A DNA stretch of 5,699 nucleotides. Source: Planctomycetota bacterium. Its GTDB lineage: Bacteria; Planctomycetota; Planctomycetia; Planctomycetales; Planctomycetaceae. How positions within the stretch are numbered: position 1 is the first letter of the stretch; every line of letters starts with the position of its first letter. The notes under the pieces were generated by a model that saw only the letters and a program-made list of their open reading frames with translations, did no database searches and was not told where the DNA came from. The position numbers and the translations under genes were made by a program. The stretch covers positions 1-5,699 of the forward strand of contig JAPOLP010000414.1 in NCBI GenBank assembly GCA_029977045.1. The letters are read 5' to 3'. Below are positions 1 through 5,520 of the stretch, in pieces.

Positions 1-1
1 C

Positions 2-217
2 GAGCTGCAGACCGTCAATGTCTGCCTGAAGGGACTCGACATGACGGCGAACGACTGGGGAATGCCGGGCGAGAAGTTCTACTGGGTTCCCGTCGTCACG
101 CTGCGAGTTGAAGACGGCAGCGAGTCGCTCAGCCAGTTGCTCGAAAAGTCGCTCGAACGCCTGGGCGTCGTTGTTGAACACGAGCCAACGTTCCTCGAAC
201 CTGGCGGGAGGGACTGA
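2..217 (+). CDS. Unrecognised protein, C-terminal 71 residues (gene enters from the left edge)
   Basis: An open frame runs from the left edge (frame starting at base 2) to a TGA at 215-217 and encodes 71 residues with no start in the window. The visible part contains WGMPGEKFYW followed by a probable amphipathic helix, SLSQLLEKSLERLG, and ends EPGGRD. I do not recognise a family and see no membrane segment or catalytic motif. Its stop codon lies 2 bases before the ATG of the next gene, and the ribosome binding site of that gene is inside its last codons, so the two are almost certainly co-transcribed and translationally coupled. Because the next gene encodes a TolR/ExbD-like stator protein, this one may belong to the same membrane complex, with a MotA/TolQ/ExbB partner possibly further left. 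That is inference. Codon use fits the neighbours, so the frame itself is well supported. Confidence 0.75.
   Translation, partial: ELQTVNVCLKGLDMTANDWGMPGEKFYWVPVVTLRVEDGSESLSQLLEKSLERLGVVVEHEPTFLEPGGRD
207..211 (+). promoter_or_regulatory. Shine-Dalgarno site of the TolR/ExbD-like gene
   Basis: GGAGG sits 8 bases before the ATG at 220. It overlaps the last codons of the upstream gene, which supports this start and suggests translational coupling. Confidence 0.75.
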
Positions 218-219
218 GT

Positions 220-1413
220 ATGGCCGGTCGCGGACGCGGGGGCAGCGGCGATCCGGATTTCGGATCGGACTCGTTCCTCGACATCGTTGCCAACCTCGTC
301 GGGATCCTGATCATCCTGATCGTGCTCGCCGGCCTGCGCGCCAGCCAGGCTCCGCTGCAACCCGACGAACTACCCGGCATGGCGGAAGCTGAAGTGAATC
401 CGGTTGTCCCCGAGACGCCCGAGCCACCTCCAGTGGTTGAGGAGCTTCCGCAGACGCCGCTGGTTGCAGAGAGCGATCCCAAACCACTGCCAGTTCCGGA
501 ACCGATTGCGATTCCGGTTGACGAATCTCTGCCCGAGCCGCCGCCGTTTACTGGCGTGACGGCGGATGACGCGGCGGAACAGCTCGCGATACTGCAGCGT
601 GATGTTCAGCAGGCGAAAGACCGGCTGGCGACTGTCGACGTCGCGGCAGCGTGGGAGCAGACGAAGACGTTGCAGCAGCGGCTTGCCGAACAGGCGGCGA
701 GATTGCGAACGTTGCAGACCGACGCGGCGAAGAAGTCGTTTCTCGCCGAGCAGGACGCCCGACTCGCGCAGCAGGCGACTGCGGAAGCCATTCGGCTGCG
801 ACGGAGACTCGAAGACGTCAACCGGCAGCTCGAAGAACTCAGCGAGAGTAAGACGCCGACCGACGCGCTCGAAATTCGCATCAACCCGATTGGCCAGCGG
901 TCAACGGGTGACGAGGTGTTCTTCGTCATCGAAAAAGAAAAGGTGATGCGGATTCCTGTGCGGGAACTGTTCGAACTGGCGGCAGGCCGCGAACGAGGCA
1001 ACACGTCGCTGATCCTGCGGGCGGAGACTCAGCGTGGCGTTGTCGGCCCGGTCGAGGGTGTCACATTCGACTACGAAGTCGGAATGCAGGTCCGCCCGGT
1101 CAGTTCGTCGTCGAGCAGCGTCAGTTATACGAACAGCGTCGTCATGCACGGCATCATGCCCCCAAGCGTGAGGGCTCCCCGCGAAGCCGTTGACAAAGCA
1201 CTCGCGGAAGGTGGGCTCCTCAGCCGCACGCTGCTGCAGACTGATCGCGGATCAGTCGTTCGCCTGAGTGTCGCGACGGACAGCTTCGAGTACGCCCGCC
1301 GAGTCGCCGCCTACTGCCGCGATCTCGGCTTCCTGGTCTCGATGAACACGATGGAGCCGGGCGAAGAGATCCGCGTCCGCTTCGGATCTGGCTCCGACGC
1401 CGTGGCGCAATAG
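220..1413 (+). CDS. TolR/ExbD-like single-pass membrane protein with coiled coil
   Basis: Predicted 397-residue inner-membrane protein with the layout of a proton-channel stator partner. Residues 1-18 are a short Gly/Arg/Asp-rich cytoplasmic tail. Residues 20-39 form one hydrophobic helix with Asp21 at its start and Asn25 inside, comparable to the proton-accepting Asp of ExbD, TolR and MotB. Residues 45-110 are a Pro/Glu-rich linker. Residues 116-211 are heptad-rich, Gln/Glu/Arg/Ala-rich and probably coiled coil. Residues 212-390 form a mixed domain with a serine run near 297-301 and an end rich in basic/acidic strands (DSFEYARRVAAYCRDLGF). At 397 residues it is far longer than classical ExbD or TolR (about 140). 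The ATG at 220 has a strong Shine-Dalgarno site and follows the upstream stop by 2 bases. No cell-wall-binding OmpA motif is evident. In planctomycetes, proteins with a similar DSFLD-type helix occur near MotA/TolQ/ExbB-type channels, but no such partner is visible here. The process it powers is unknown. Confidence 0.8.
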   Translation: MAGRGRGGSGDPDFGSDSFLDIVANLVGILIILIVLAGLRASQAPLQPDELPGMAEAEVNPVVPETPEPPPVVEELPQTPLVAESDPKPLPVPEPIAIPVDESLPEPPPFTGVTADDAAEQLAILQRDVQQAKDRLATVDVAAAWEQTKTLQQRLAEQAARLRTLQTDAAKKSFLAEQDARLAQQATAEAIRLRRRLEDVNRQLEELSESKTPTDALEIRINPIGQRSTGDEVFFVIEKEKVMRIPVRELFELAAGRERGNTSLILRAETQRGVVGPVEGVTFDYEVGMQVRPVSSSSSSVSYTNSVVMHGIMPPSVRAPREAVDKALAEGGLLSRTLLQTDRGSVVRLSVATDSFEYARRVAAYCRDLGFLVSMNTMEPGEEIRVRFGSGSDAVAQ

Positions 1414-1420
1414 CCAGGCT

Positions 1421-2062
1421 TCAGCGAGCAACGGGGAGTTGAAGAAGTTCGGCGTTCAGGTTCTGAACCGCTCGCTCCTCACGAGATTCGCGGCAACTGG
1501 CCGTTCGGTAAATCGACGGTGCTGCCAGGAAGTGCTTGAGCACGCGAGTTCGGCCAATCCGCCACTGTTCGTCAGACACGAACGAATACTCGGCTCGCAC
1601 ATCAGCGACGTACTGCTCGTATCGTTCCGAACGCTCGCCGAGGATCGCCAGGTCGGCATCTAGAAACGTATCGAGATCGTCATCTCCGCTCGCGGGCGGA
1701 TGCCCAGTTGTTGCCAGAATGAAGTCAGAGACTCTTGCAGTTCGTTCCGGAGAGAAGCCGCAGTCGCTCAGAACACTGGTTGCTGTCTCGGCGCTGCGGG
1801 CTTCGTTGTCAGTTTTTCTTGCGTCGTAGACGGCGTCGTGAAAGAGAACCGCCAGCTCAACAACGCTTTGGTCCGTGAACGCCGTTCCGCTTTCCTTCAG
1901 AACGTCCAGCATGAAGCTGAGGTGCTCGAACGTGTGATATCTGCGATGCGGCTCAGCATAGGACCGGGACAGTTGCTGCCAGATCTCTTCGGCCTGAACC
2001 GGAGGAAACGCTTCCCGTCGGGACAATTCGAGCCAGCATTGAGCGACGACTTGAATTGCCAT
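1421..2062 (-). CDS. HD-superfamily metal-dependent phosphohydrolase-like protein (COG4339-like)
   Basis: A 213-residue protein if it starts at the ATG at 2060-2062. It matches the pattern I know for COG4339 predicted HD-superfamily hydrolases: EPHRRYHTFEH at residues 37-47, LFHDAVYD with the His75-Asp76 pair, DNEARSA at 85-91, a TTGH at 118-121, and FLDADLAILG at 133-142. The conserved His/Asp residues would bind metal. The substrate is unknown, and members are often annotated only as putative hydrolases. No signal peptide or membrane helix is seen. The frame stays open upstream to an ATG at 2173, but that would overlap the preceding reductase gene by 86 bases and add 37 low-complexity residues, so I prefer the inner start, which lies 25 bases past the reductase stop. 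Its Shine-Dalgarno site is weak (GGA about 8 bases upstream), so translation may depend on coupling. The gene ends 7 bases from the convergent plus-strand gene. Confidence 0.8.
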   Translation of the reverse strand: MAIQVVAQCWLELSRREAFPPVQAEEIWQQLSRSYAEPHRRYHTFEHLSFMLDVLKESGTAFTDQSVVELAVLFHDAVYDARKTDNEARSAETATSVLSDCGFSPERTARVSDFILATTGHPPASGDDDLDTFLDADLAILGERSERYEQYVADVRAEYSFVSDEQWRIGRTRVLKHFLAAPSIYRTASCRESREERAVQNLNAELLQLPVAR

Positions 2063-2087
2063 GAGCGGATCCAATCTGCGAGCAATC

Positions 2088-2816
2088 TCAAAGAGTCGCG
2101 GGAAGTAACTGCAGCTCGGGGACAACGGCTCGTGGAGGCAGGCTGGCGACGAAGAGGACGGCGTCGGCGACATCCTGAGGCTGCAGGGCCTGGGCGAGCA
2201 CTTCTGGCGGTGTCGGGACAGGGCGTTTCGTGATGATTTCGGTATCGCACAGGCCGGGGAAGATGATCGTTGTGCGGATGCCGTTCTTCTTTTCTTCGAC
2301 CCGCGTTCCGTGAGCCAGTCCGGTGAGGCCGTGCTTCGACGCCTGGTACGCGACGCCGGAAACGTCAGGCATCTGCACGGCTCCAGTCGAAAGGTAAATG
2401 ATCTGCCCGCCGCCGTTCGCTCGCATGACCGGCAAGACGTTCGTTGTACAGAGAAACGCGCCGCTGAGATTTGTGCTGAGCATCATCTCCCAGGTTTCCG
2501 GCGTCAGCTTCTCCAGCGAGCGATCAGGGATGTTCGTTCCCGTGGCGTAGACCAGCAGGTCGATCCGACCGAGTGTTTGCTCTGCGGTTTCGATCAGTGC
2601 CTCAACCTGCTCGCGCTGGCAGACATCGCAGGCCACGACTTCGACCGAAAGCCCCTCCGACTGCAGCTCGCTCTGCAGATCTTCCAGCCGATCCAAACGA
2701 CGAGCGGTCGCCAGAACCTTCCAGCCGTTCTCGGCCAGAGTCACGACTGTCGCGCGTCCCATTCCGCTTGAGGCTCCAACGACAACAGCGGTTTTCTGTG
2801 ACGACTGGTCGGACAT
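2088..2816 (-). CDS. Short-chain dehydrogenase/reductase (SDR), NAD(P)-dependent
   Basis: A 242-residue classical SDR, the usual length for the family. The Rossmann cofactor motif GASSGMGR is at residues 14-21. Arg39-Arg40 at the end of the second strand favours NADP(H) over NAD(H). Asp64-Val65 is the usual adenine-contact site, and YATG at 90-93 takes the place of the NNAG motif. The catalytic tetrad is complete: Asn116, Ser143, Tyr157 and Lys161 (YQASK), followed by PGLCDTEI at 187-194. The enzyme is cytosolic. The substrate cannot be told from sequence; the resemblance is to broad-specificity YdfG-like or 3-hydroxyacid dehydrogenase-like SDRs. The ATG at 2814-2816 has a modest AGGT Shine-Dalgarno element 8 bases upstream. 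The HD-domain gene follows closely on the same strand, so the pair is probably one transcript. The promoter was not identified; the upstream gap is filled by a palindromic element. Confidence 0.9.
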   Translation of the reverse strand: MSDQSSQKTAVVVGASSGMGRATVVTLAENGWKVLATARRLDRLEDLQSELQSEGLSVEVVACDVCQREQVEALIETAEQTLGRIDLLVYATGTNIPDRSLEKLTPETWEMMLSTNLSGAFLCTTNVLPVMRANGGGQIIYLSTGAVQMPDVSGVAYQASKHGLTGLAHGTRVEEKKNGIRTTIIFPGLCDTEIITKRPVPTPPEVLAQALQPQDVADAVLFVASLPPRAVVPELQLLPATL

Positions 2817-2836
2817 TCGGGCTTACCTGCCAAGAG

Positions 2837-2941
2837 GGGTGGCCGGGGCTGGACTGAGCCTGCGATGGAAGCCCCGGACGTTCAACCTGATATCACACCA
2901 GCCGGGGTTTCGTTCGTTCCTCACTCCAACCCCGGCCACCC
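2837..2941. repeat. Four-arm palindromic element in the argF-SDR gap
   Basis: Four related arms are seen. CCGGGGCT (2843-2850) pairs perfectly with AGCCCCGG (2870-2877), and GCCGGGGTT (2901-2909) pairs perfectly with AACCCCGGC (2928-2936). In addition, the outer 12 bases at 2837-2848 (GGGTGGCCGGGG) are the exact reverse complement of 2930-2941, and the two inner arms can also pair with one G-T wobble. The element can therefore fold as two hairpins or as one long stem with an inner hairpin. No T-run follows either hairpin on either strand, so it is not a standard intrinsic terminator, although it is placed where argF transcription should end. It is probably a REP-like intergenic repeat. Confidence 0.7.
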
Positions 2942-2976
2942 TGATTCAACTCGCGAGTAACCATCGGACGACACGT

Positions 2977-3897
2977 CTACCGCTCACTCTTCAGCAGCCA
3001 GGCGAGCAGGCCTTTGGCCAGGTGCATTCGGTTTTCGGCCTGCTGGAAGACGATGCTGTGCGACCCGTCCATGATTTCGTCGGTGACTTCCAGTCCTCGC
3101 CGAGCCGGCAGGTCGTGCATGAACCGGCAGCTCGGCTTGGCCTTGGCCAGCAATTGAGCGTTGACCTGGTACGGAGCGAAGGCCTGCTTGCGTTCGTCGG
3201 CTTCGTCTTCCTGGCCCATGCTCGCCCAGACGTCCGTGTAGACGATATCGGCGTCGGTCAGTGCCGCGTCGATATCGTTGGTCTGTGTGAGTTGCGAGTT
3301 CGGGTAGCGTTCCAGCAGCGAGGCGACGGTCGCGTCGGGAATCTCGTAACCCGGCGGGCAGCAGAGCGTGAAGGGCAGTTCGACCATTCCGCACAGAATC
3401 GCCAGCGAGGCTGCGACGTTGTTGCCGTCGCCGACGAATACCAGCTTCTCGTCGGTCAGTGCGCCGAAGACTTCGCGGATCGTGAACAGGTCGGTCAGTG
3501 CCTGGCACGGATGAAAATCGTCCGAGAGCCCATTGATGATCGGGCACGTCGACCACTCGCAGAAATCGACAACCGTCTTGTGCGAGAACGTTCGCAGCAC
3601 GATCGCGTCCGAGTAGCCGCTGACGACTCGCGCGACATCCGGCAACGATTCCCGTCCGTAAAGGCCGGCGTCTTTCGCCGTGAAGAACGACGCTGAACCG
3701 CCGAGCTGGCCAATCGCGGCTTCAAAGCTCAGCCGCGTTCGCAGCGACGGCTTGTCGAAGATCAGCGTCAGCACGCGATTTTCCAGCGGTCGGACAAACT
3801 CGCCCGCAGCGTGCTTCGCCTTGAGCTGCTCGGCGGTTTCAAAAATGTCCATGACGTCATCGGGCGTCAGGTCAAACAGTGTGGTGACGTGTCGCAT
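2977..3897 (-). CDS. argF: Ornithine carbamoyltransferase (EC 2.1.3.3)
   Basis: A 306-residue protein, normal length, that transfers the carbamoyl group from carbamoyl phosphate to ornithine, giving citrulline, in the cytosol. The N-terminal carbamoyl-phosphate domain has SLRTR at 51-55 (canonical S-x-R-T-R), Arg102, and HPCQ at 129-132. The C-terminal ornithine domain has FVGDGNNV at 154-161, DVWASMG at 222-228 and Arg290 in ENRMH. The ornithine-binding loop reads HDLPA at 261-265 where most ornithine enzymes have HCLP, so the expected Cys is Asp262. The DVWxSMG motif and the arg-gene neighbours favour ornithine over aspartate as substrate. Acetylornithine or succinylornithine carbamoyltransferase is a less likely alternative. 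The ATG start is supported by AGAGGA with 7 bases of spacing. The gene is downstream of argD on the same strand but separated by 398 bases with a likely terminator, so it may have its own promoter. Confidence 0.93.
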   Translation of the reverse strand: MRHVTTLFDLTPDDVMDIFETAEQLKAKHAAGEFVRPLENRVLTLIFDKPSLRTRLSFEAAIGQLGGSASFFTAKDAGLYGRESLPDVARVVSGYSDAIVLRTFSHKTVVDFCEWSTCPIINGLSDDFHPCQALTDLFTIREVFGALTDEKLVFVGDGNNVAASLAILCGMVELPFTLCCPPGYEIPDATVASLLERYPNSQLTQTNDIDAALTDADIVYTDVWASMGQEDEADERKQAFAPYQVNAQLLAKAKPSCRFMHDLPARRGLEVTDEIMDGSHSIVFQQAENRMHLAKGLLAWLLKSER

Positions 3898-3902
3898 GGC
3901 TT

Positions 3903-3910
3903 ATTCCTCT
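3903..3910 (-). promoter_or_regulatory. Shine-Dalgarno site of argF
   Basis: On the minus strand AGAGGAAT precedes the argF ATG, with 7 bases between AGGA and the start codon. It supports the chosen start. Confidence 0.7.
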
Positions 3911-3918
3911 ACTTGTTC

Positions 3919-3939
3919 GAGACAGCAAATCGTTGTCTC
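3919..3939. promoter_or_regulatory. Dyad in the argF leader, possible operator
   Basis: GAGACA (3919-3924) and TGTCTC (3934-3939) form a perfect 6-bp inverted repeat around a 9-base centre, starting 22 bases upstream of the argF ATG. Spacing of about one and a half helical turns between half-site centres is compatible with a dimeric regulator. It does not look like an E. coli ARG box. It could equally be a small leader hairpin or chance. Confidence 0.3.
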
Positions 3940-3943
3940 TTTG

Positions 3944-3972
3944 GATATCGAGATTCCGGTCGACAGAGTTAA
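3944..3972 (-). promoter_or_regulatory. Weak candidate promoter for argF
   Basis: On the minus strand TTAACT (3967-3972) and GATATC (3944-3949) are separated by 17 bases, the right spacing for a sigma-70 type promoter. The -10 matches only 3 of 6 consensus positions. If real, transcription would begin near 3937, inside the dyad at 3919-3939. The call rests mainly on argF needing a promoter after the predicted argD terminator. Confidence 0.2.
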
Positions 3973-4018
3973 CTAACACATCTCAGCCGTTCCCGACTTC
4001 CAGTCTGCATCTCTGATT

Positions 4019-4043
4019 TAGCCCCGACATTTATGTCGGGGTT
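4019..4043. repeat. Short perfect hairpin, left flank of the palindromic block
   Basis: CCCCGACAT (4022-4030) and ATGTCGGGG (4033-4041) form a perfect 9-bp palindrome around TT, extended by a G-T wobble at 4021/4042. The ends read TAGCCCCG and CGGGGTT, and these end motifs reappear in mirror orientation in the hairpin at 4131-4155. No T-run follows on either strand, so it is not a standard terminator. It resembles one half of a paired REP-type element. Confidence 0.7.
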
Positions 4044-4062
4044 GGGAAGGTCTTCCCGTGAC

Positions 4063-4111
4063 TTTTGCTGGTCCTGACCCGCCGCTTCGCGGCGGGTCAG
4101 GACCAGCAAAA
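4063..4111. repeat. Perfect 23-bp inverted repeat with a 3-base loop
   Basis: Positions 4063-4085 are the exact reverse complement of 4089-4111, with loop TTC at 4086-4088. The arm starts TTTTGCTGG and ends CCCGCCGC, and its GC-rich half lies next to the loop. Either strand would make a very stable RNA hairpin, and the DNA could extrude as a cruciform. The T-run is at the 5' end and the A-run at the 3' end of the stem on both strands, the reverse of an intrinsic terminator. It sits between two shorter mirror-image hairpins. It could be the core of a small non-autonomous repeat, an RNA processing site or a nucleoid-protein site; the sequence does not decide this. Confidence 0.85.
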
Positions 4112-4130
4112 ACTGTAGTTGTGCCTGCTT

Positions 4131-4155
4131 AACCCCGTGCTGAAGCACGGGGCTA
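4131..4155. repeat. Short perfect hairpin, right flank of the palindromic block
   Basis: CCCCGTGCT (4133-4141) and AGCACGGGG (4144-4152) form a perfect 9-bp palindrome around GA. The outer bases AACCCCG (4131-4137) and CGGGGCTA (4148-4155) are the reverse complements of the outer bases of the left hairpin (CGGGGTT at 4037-4043, TAGCCCCG at 4019-4026). The inner stem differs (GTGCT against GACAT) but each version pairs perfectly, a compensatory pattern that suggests the fold matters. Confidence 0.7.
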
Positions 4156-4223
4156 TTATGTTGCTGCGTCTGCCCGATGGTTCTTCGGACGGTCGTTTCT
4201 GAATGCGAAAATGCTGTTGGAGG

Positions 4224-4270
4224 AAAAACGCAACGCGCTCCCGCAGAGAACTGCCCCGGCGAGAGCGCGT
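4224..4270 (-). terminator. Likely Rho-independent terminator of argD
   Basis: On the minus strand, 25 bases after the argD stop, ACGCGCTC (4263-4270) pairs perfectly with GAGCGCGT (4233-4240). Three further inner base pairs follow after one mismatch. The stem is followed by TGCG and then TTTTT (4224-4228). The position and strand fit the end of argD. The 4-base offset before the T-run and the roughly 14-base loop make it imperfect. Confidence 0.5.
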
Positions 4271-4295
4271 CGGATGTTGGTGAGTTCGTTCGAGT

Positions 4296-5507
4296 CTACT
4301 CGGCTTCCGCCGCCATTTCCCGGATGACGTCGGCGATCACGGCGAATCCTTCGTCGACTTCTTCTTCCGTGATGTTCAACGCCGGCAGCAGACGGATCGT
4401 CGTGCCCTGTGTCGCGTTGATCAGGACACCTCGCTGCATGCACTTGCCGACGGCCGGCGTCGACGGAATTGTCAGTTCGACGCCGATCATCATGCCGCGG
4501 TTACGGATTTCGGCGATGACCGGCAGTTCCAGCTGCAGGGCCTCGAAGTGCGATCGATAGTGCGCCGACATCACCGTCGCGTTTTCCAGCAGGTTGTCTT
4601 CCTCGATCGTCTGCATCGTCGCGATGCCCGCAATGGTGGCCAGCGGGTTGCCGCCGAACGTCGAGGCGTGCATTCCGGGCCGCAGGTCGGGGGCCAGCTC
4701 GGTTTTGCAGATCATCGCTCCGCAGGCGACGCCCGCCGAGATGCCCTTCGCCATCGAGAGAATGTCCGGCTGGACGTCCCACTGCTGATAGCCGAACCAG
4801 GTTCCGGTACGTCCCATGCCGGTCTGCACTTCGTCGAAGATCAGCAGGCAGTTGTTTTCGTCGGCGATGCGCCGCAGGCCGGCGAGGAATCCGTCGGGAG
4901 GAATCCGCACGCCGCCTTCGCCCTGGATCGGCTCGATCATGATCGCGGCGGTTTCGTGATCAACCAGTTCGGCGACTGCGTCGAGGTCACCGTACGGCGA
5001 GTACTTGAATCCGGCGACGATCGGGCCGATGCCTTCGTGAAACTTCGGCTGAGCGGTCGCGGCGGTCGTCGCCAGCGTCCGGCCATGAAAGCCTTTCTCG
5101 AAGGTGATGATGCGGTAGCGACCATTCTTCATGCCGTGCAGGCGGGCAAGCTTGATCGCGGCTTCGTTCGCTTCCGCTCCGCTGTTGCAGAAAAACGCCT
5201 TCCCGAAGCTGCGTGTGCAGAGCATCTCGGCGAAGTCACCCTGCGGTTCCATGTACCAGGTGTTCGGCATGTGAAGCAGCTTGGCGGCCTGATCGCAAAT
5301 TGCTTTCACGACCTTTGGCGGGCAGTGGCCGATGATATTGCAGCCCCAGCCGGGAAACAGGTCGAGATAGCGTTTGCCTTCCGCGTCCCAGCAGTGCGAG
5401 CCTTCGCCGCGAACCAGGCTGATCGGATACCGCGTGTAGTTCGGGATGATGTATTTGTCGAACTGAGCAATTCGGTCCGCACTCGACATGCTGGCTGCTG
5501 GGTCCAC
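4296..5507 (-). CDS. argD: Acetylornithine aminotransferase (EC 2.6.1.11), PLP-dependent
   Basis: A 403-residue class-III aminotransferase, usual length. It interconverts N-acetylglutamate-5-semialdehyde and N-acetylornithine using glutamate/2-oxoglutarate in the cytosol. Family motifs appear in order: NSGAEANEAAIKLAR at 108-122 (phosphate-binding loop and helix), GFHGRT at 139-144 (the aromatic-His that stacks on PLP), EPIQGEGG at 192-199, FDEVQTGMGRTG at 224-235 with Asp225 contacting the pyridine nitrogen, Lys254 in SMAKGI as the Schiff-base lysine, and STFGGNP at 282-288. The start is GTG at 5505-5507, supported by TGAGGA with 7 bases of spacing; the ATG at 5487-5489 has no ribosome site. 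The gene lies between argB and argF, which selects ArgD over ornithine or GABA aminotransferase paralogues, although it might also act on succinyldiaminopimelate as some ArgD proteins do. It begins 114 bases after argB and is probably co-transcribed with it. Confidence 0.93.
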   Translation of the reverse strand: MDPAASMSSADRIAQFDKYIIPNYTRYPISLVRGEGSHCWDAEGKRYLDLFPGWGCNIIGHCPPKVVKAICDQAAKLLHMPNTWYMEPQGDFAEMLCTRSFGKAFFCNSGAEANEAAIKLARLHGMKNGRYRIITFEKGFHGRTLATTAATAQPKFHEGIGPIVAGFKYSPYGDLDAVAELVDHETAAIMIEPIQGEGGVRIPPDGFLAGLRRIADENNCLLIFDEVQTGMGRTGTWFGYQQWDVQPDILSMAKGISAGVACGAMICKTELAPDLRPGMHASTFGGNPLATIAGIATMQTIEEDNLLENATVMSAHYRSHFEALQLELPVIAEIRNRGMMIGVELTIPSTPAVGKCMQRGVLINATQGTTIRLLPALNITEEEVDEGFAVIADVIREMAAEAE

Positions 5508-5514
5508 GGGGTTG

Positions 5515-5520
5515 TCCTCA
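5515..5520 (-). promoter_or_regulatory. Shine-Dalgarno site deciding the GTG start of argD
   Basis: TGAGGA on the minus strand lies 7 bases before the GTG at 5505-5507. The first ATG in the frame, 18 bases further in, has no such site, so the GTG is the likely start. Confidence 0.7.

Larger units (their letters stand above)
3898..4295. other. Intergenic region between argD and argF, 398 bases, no gene
   Basis: I see no credible coding sequence here. The only overlapping open frames are antisense or out-of-frame to argD. Reading in the direction of transcription (right to left), the region holds a likely argD terminator (4224-4270), a mirror-image block of three hairpins (4019-4155), then the argF leader with a weak promoter candidate, a dyad and the Shine-Dalgarno site. 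The small fold GGGAAG/CTTCCC at 4044-4057 is probably incidental. Confidence 0.7.

Noticed and set aside
1240..1256. Perfect 7-bp hairpin ACTGATC-GCG-GATCAGT
   Set aside because: It lies inside the coding region of the stator-like protein, is short, and is plausibly chance.
2063..2173. Extended N-terminus for the HD-domain protein with the ATG at 2173
   Set aside because: It would overlap the SDR gene by 86 bases and add a Ser/Pro-rich stretch outside the conserved family region.
1700..2233. A 177-codon open frame on the plus strand
   Set aside because: It runs antisense across the HD and SDR genes, both of which have clear family motifs. The translation is Arg/Gly-rich and recognisable as a shadow.
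2839..3696. A 285-codon open frame on the plus strand
   Set aside because: It is antisense to argF, starts inside the palindromic element, and shows no family motifs. Long antisense frames are expected opposite GC-rich genes with biased codons.
4063..4111. The 23-bp inverted repeat as a bidirectional intrinsic terminator
   Set aside because: Intrinsic terminators need a T-run after the stem. Here each strand has T before and A after the stem.
4177..4560. A 127-codon plus-strand frame reaching into the argD-argF gap
   Set aside because: Most of it is antisense to argD, there is no clear ribosome site, and the part in the gap covers the terminator hairpin.
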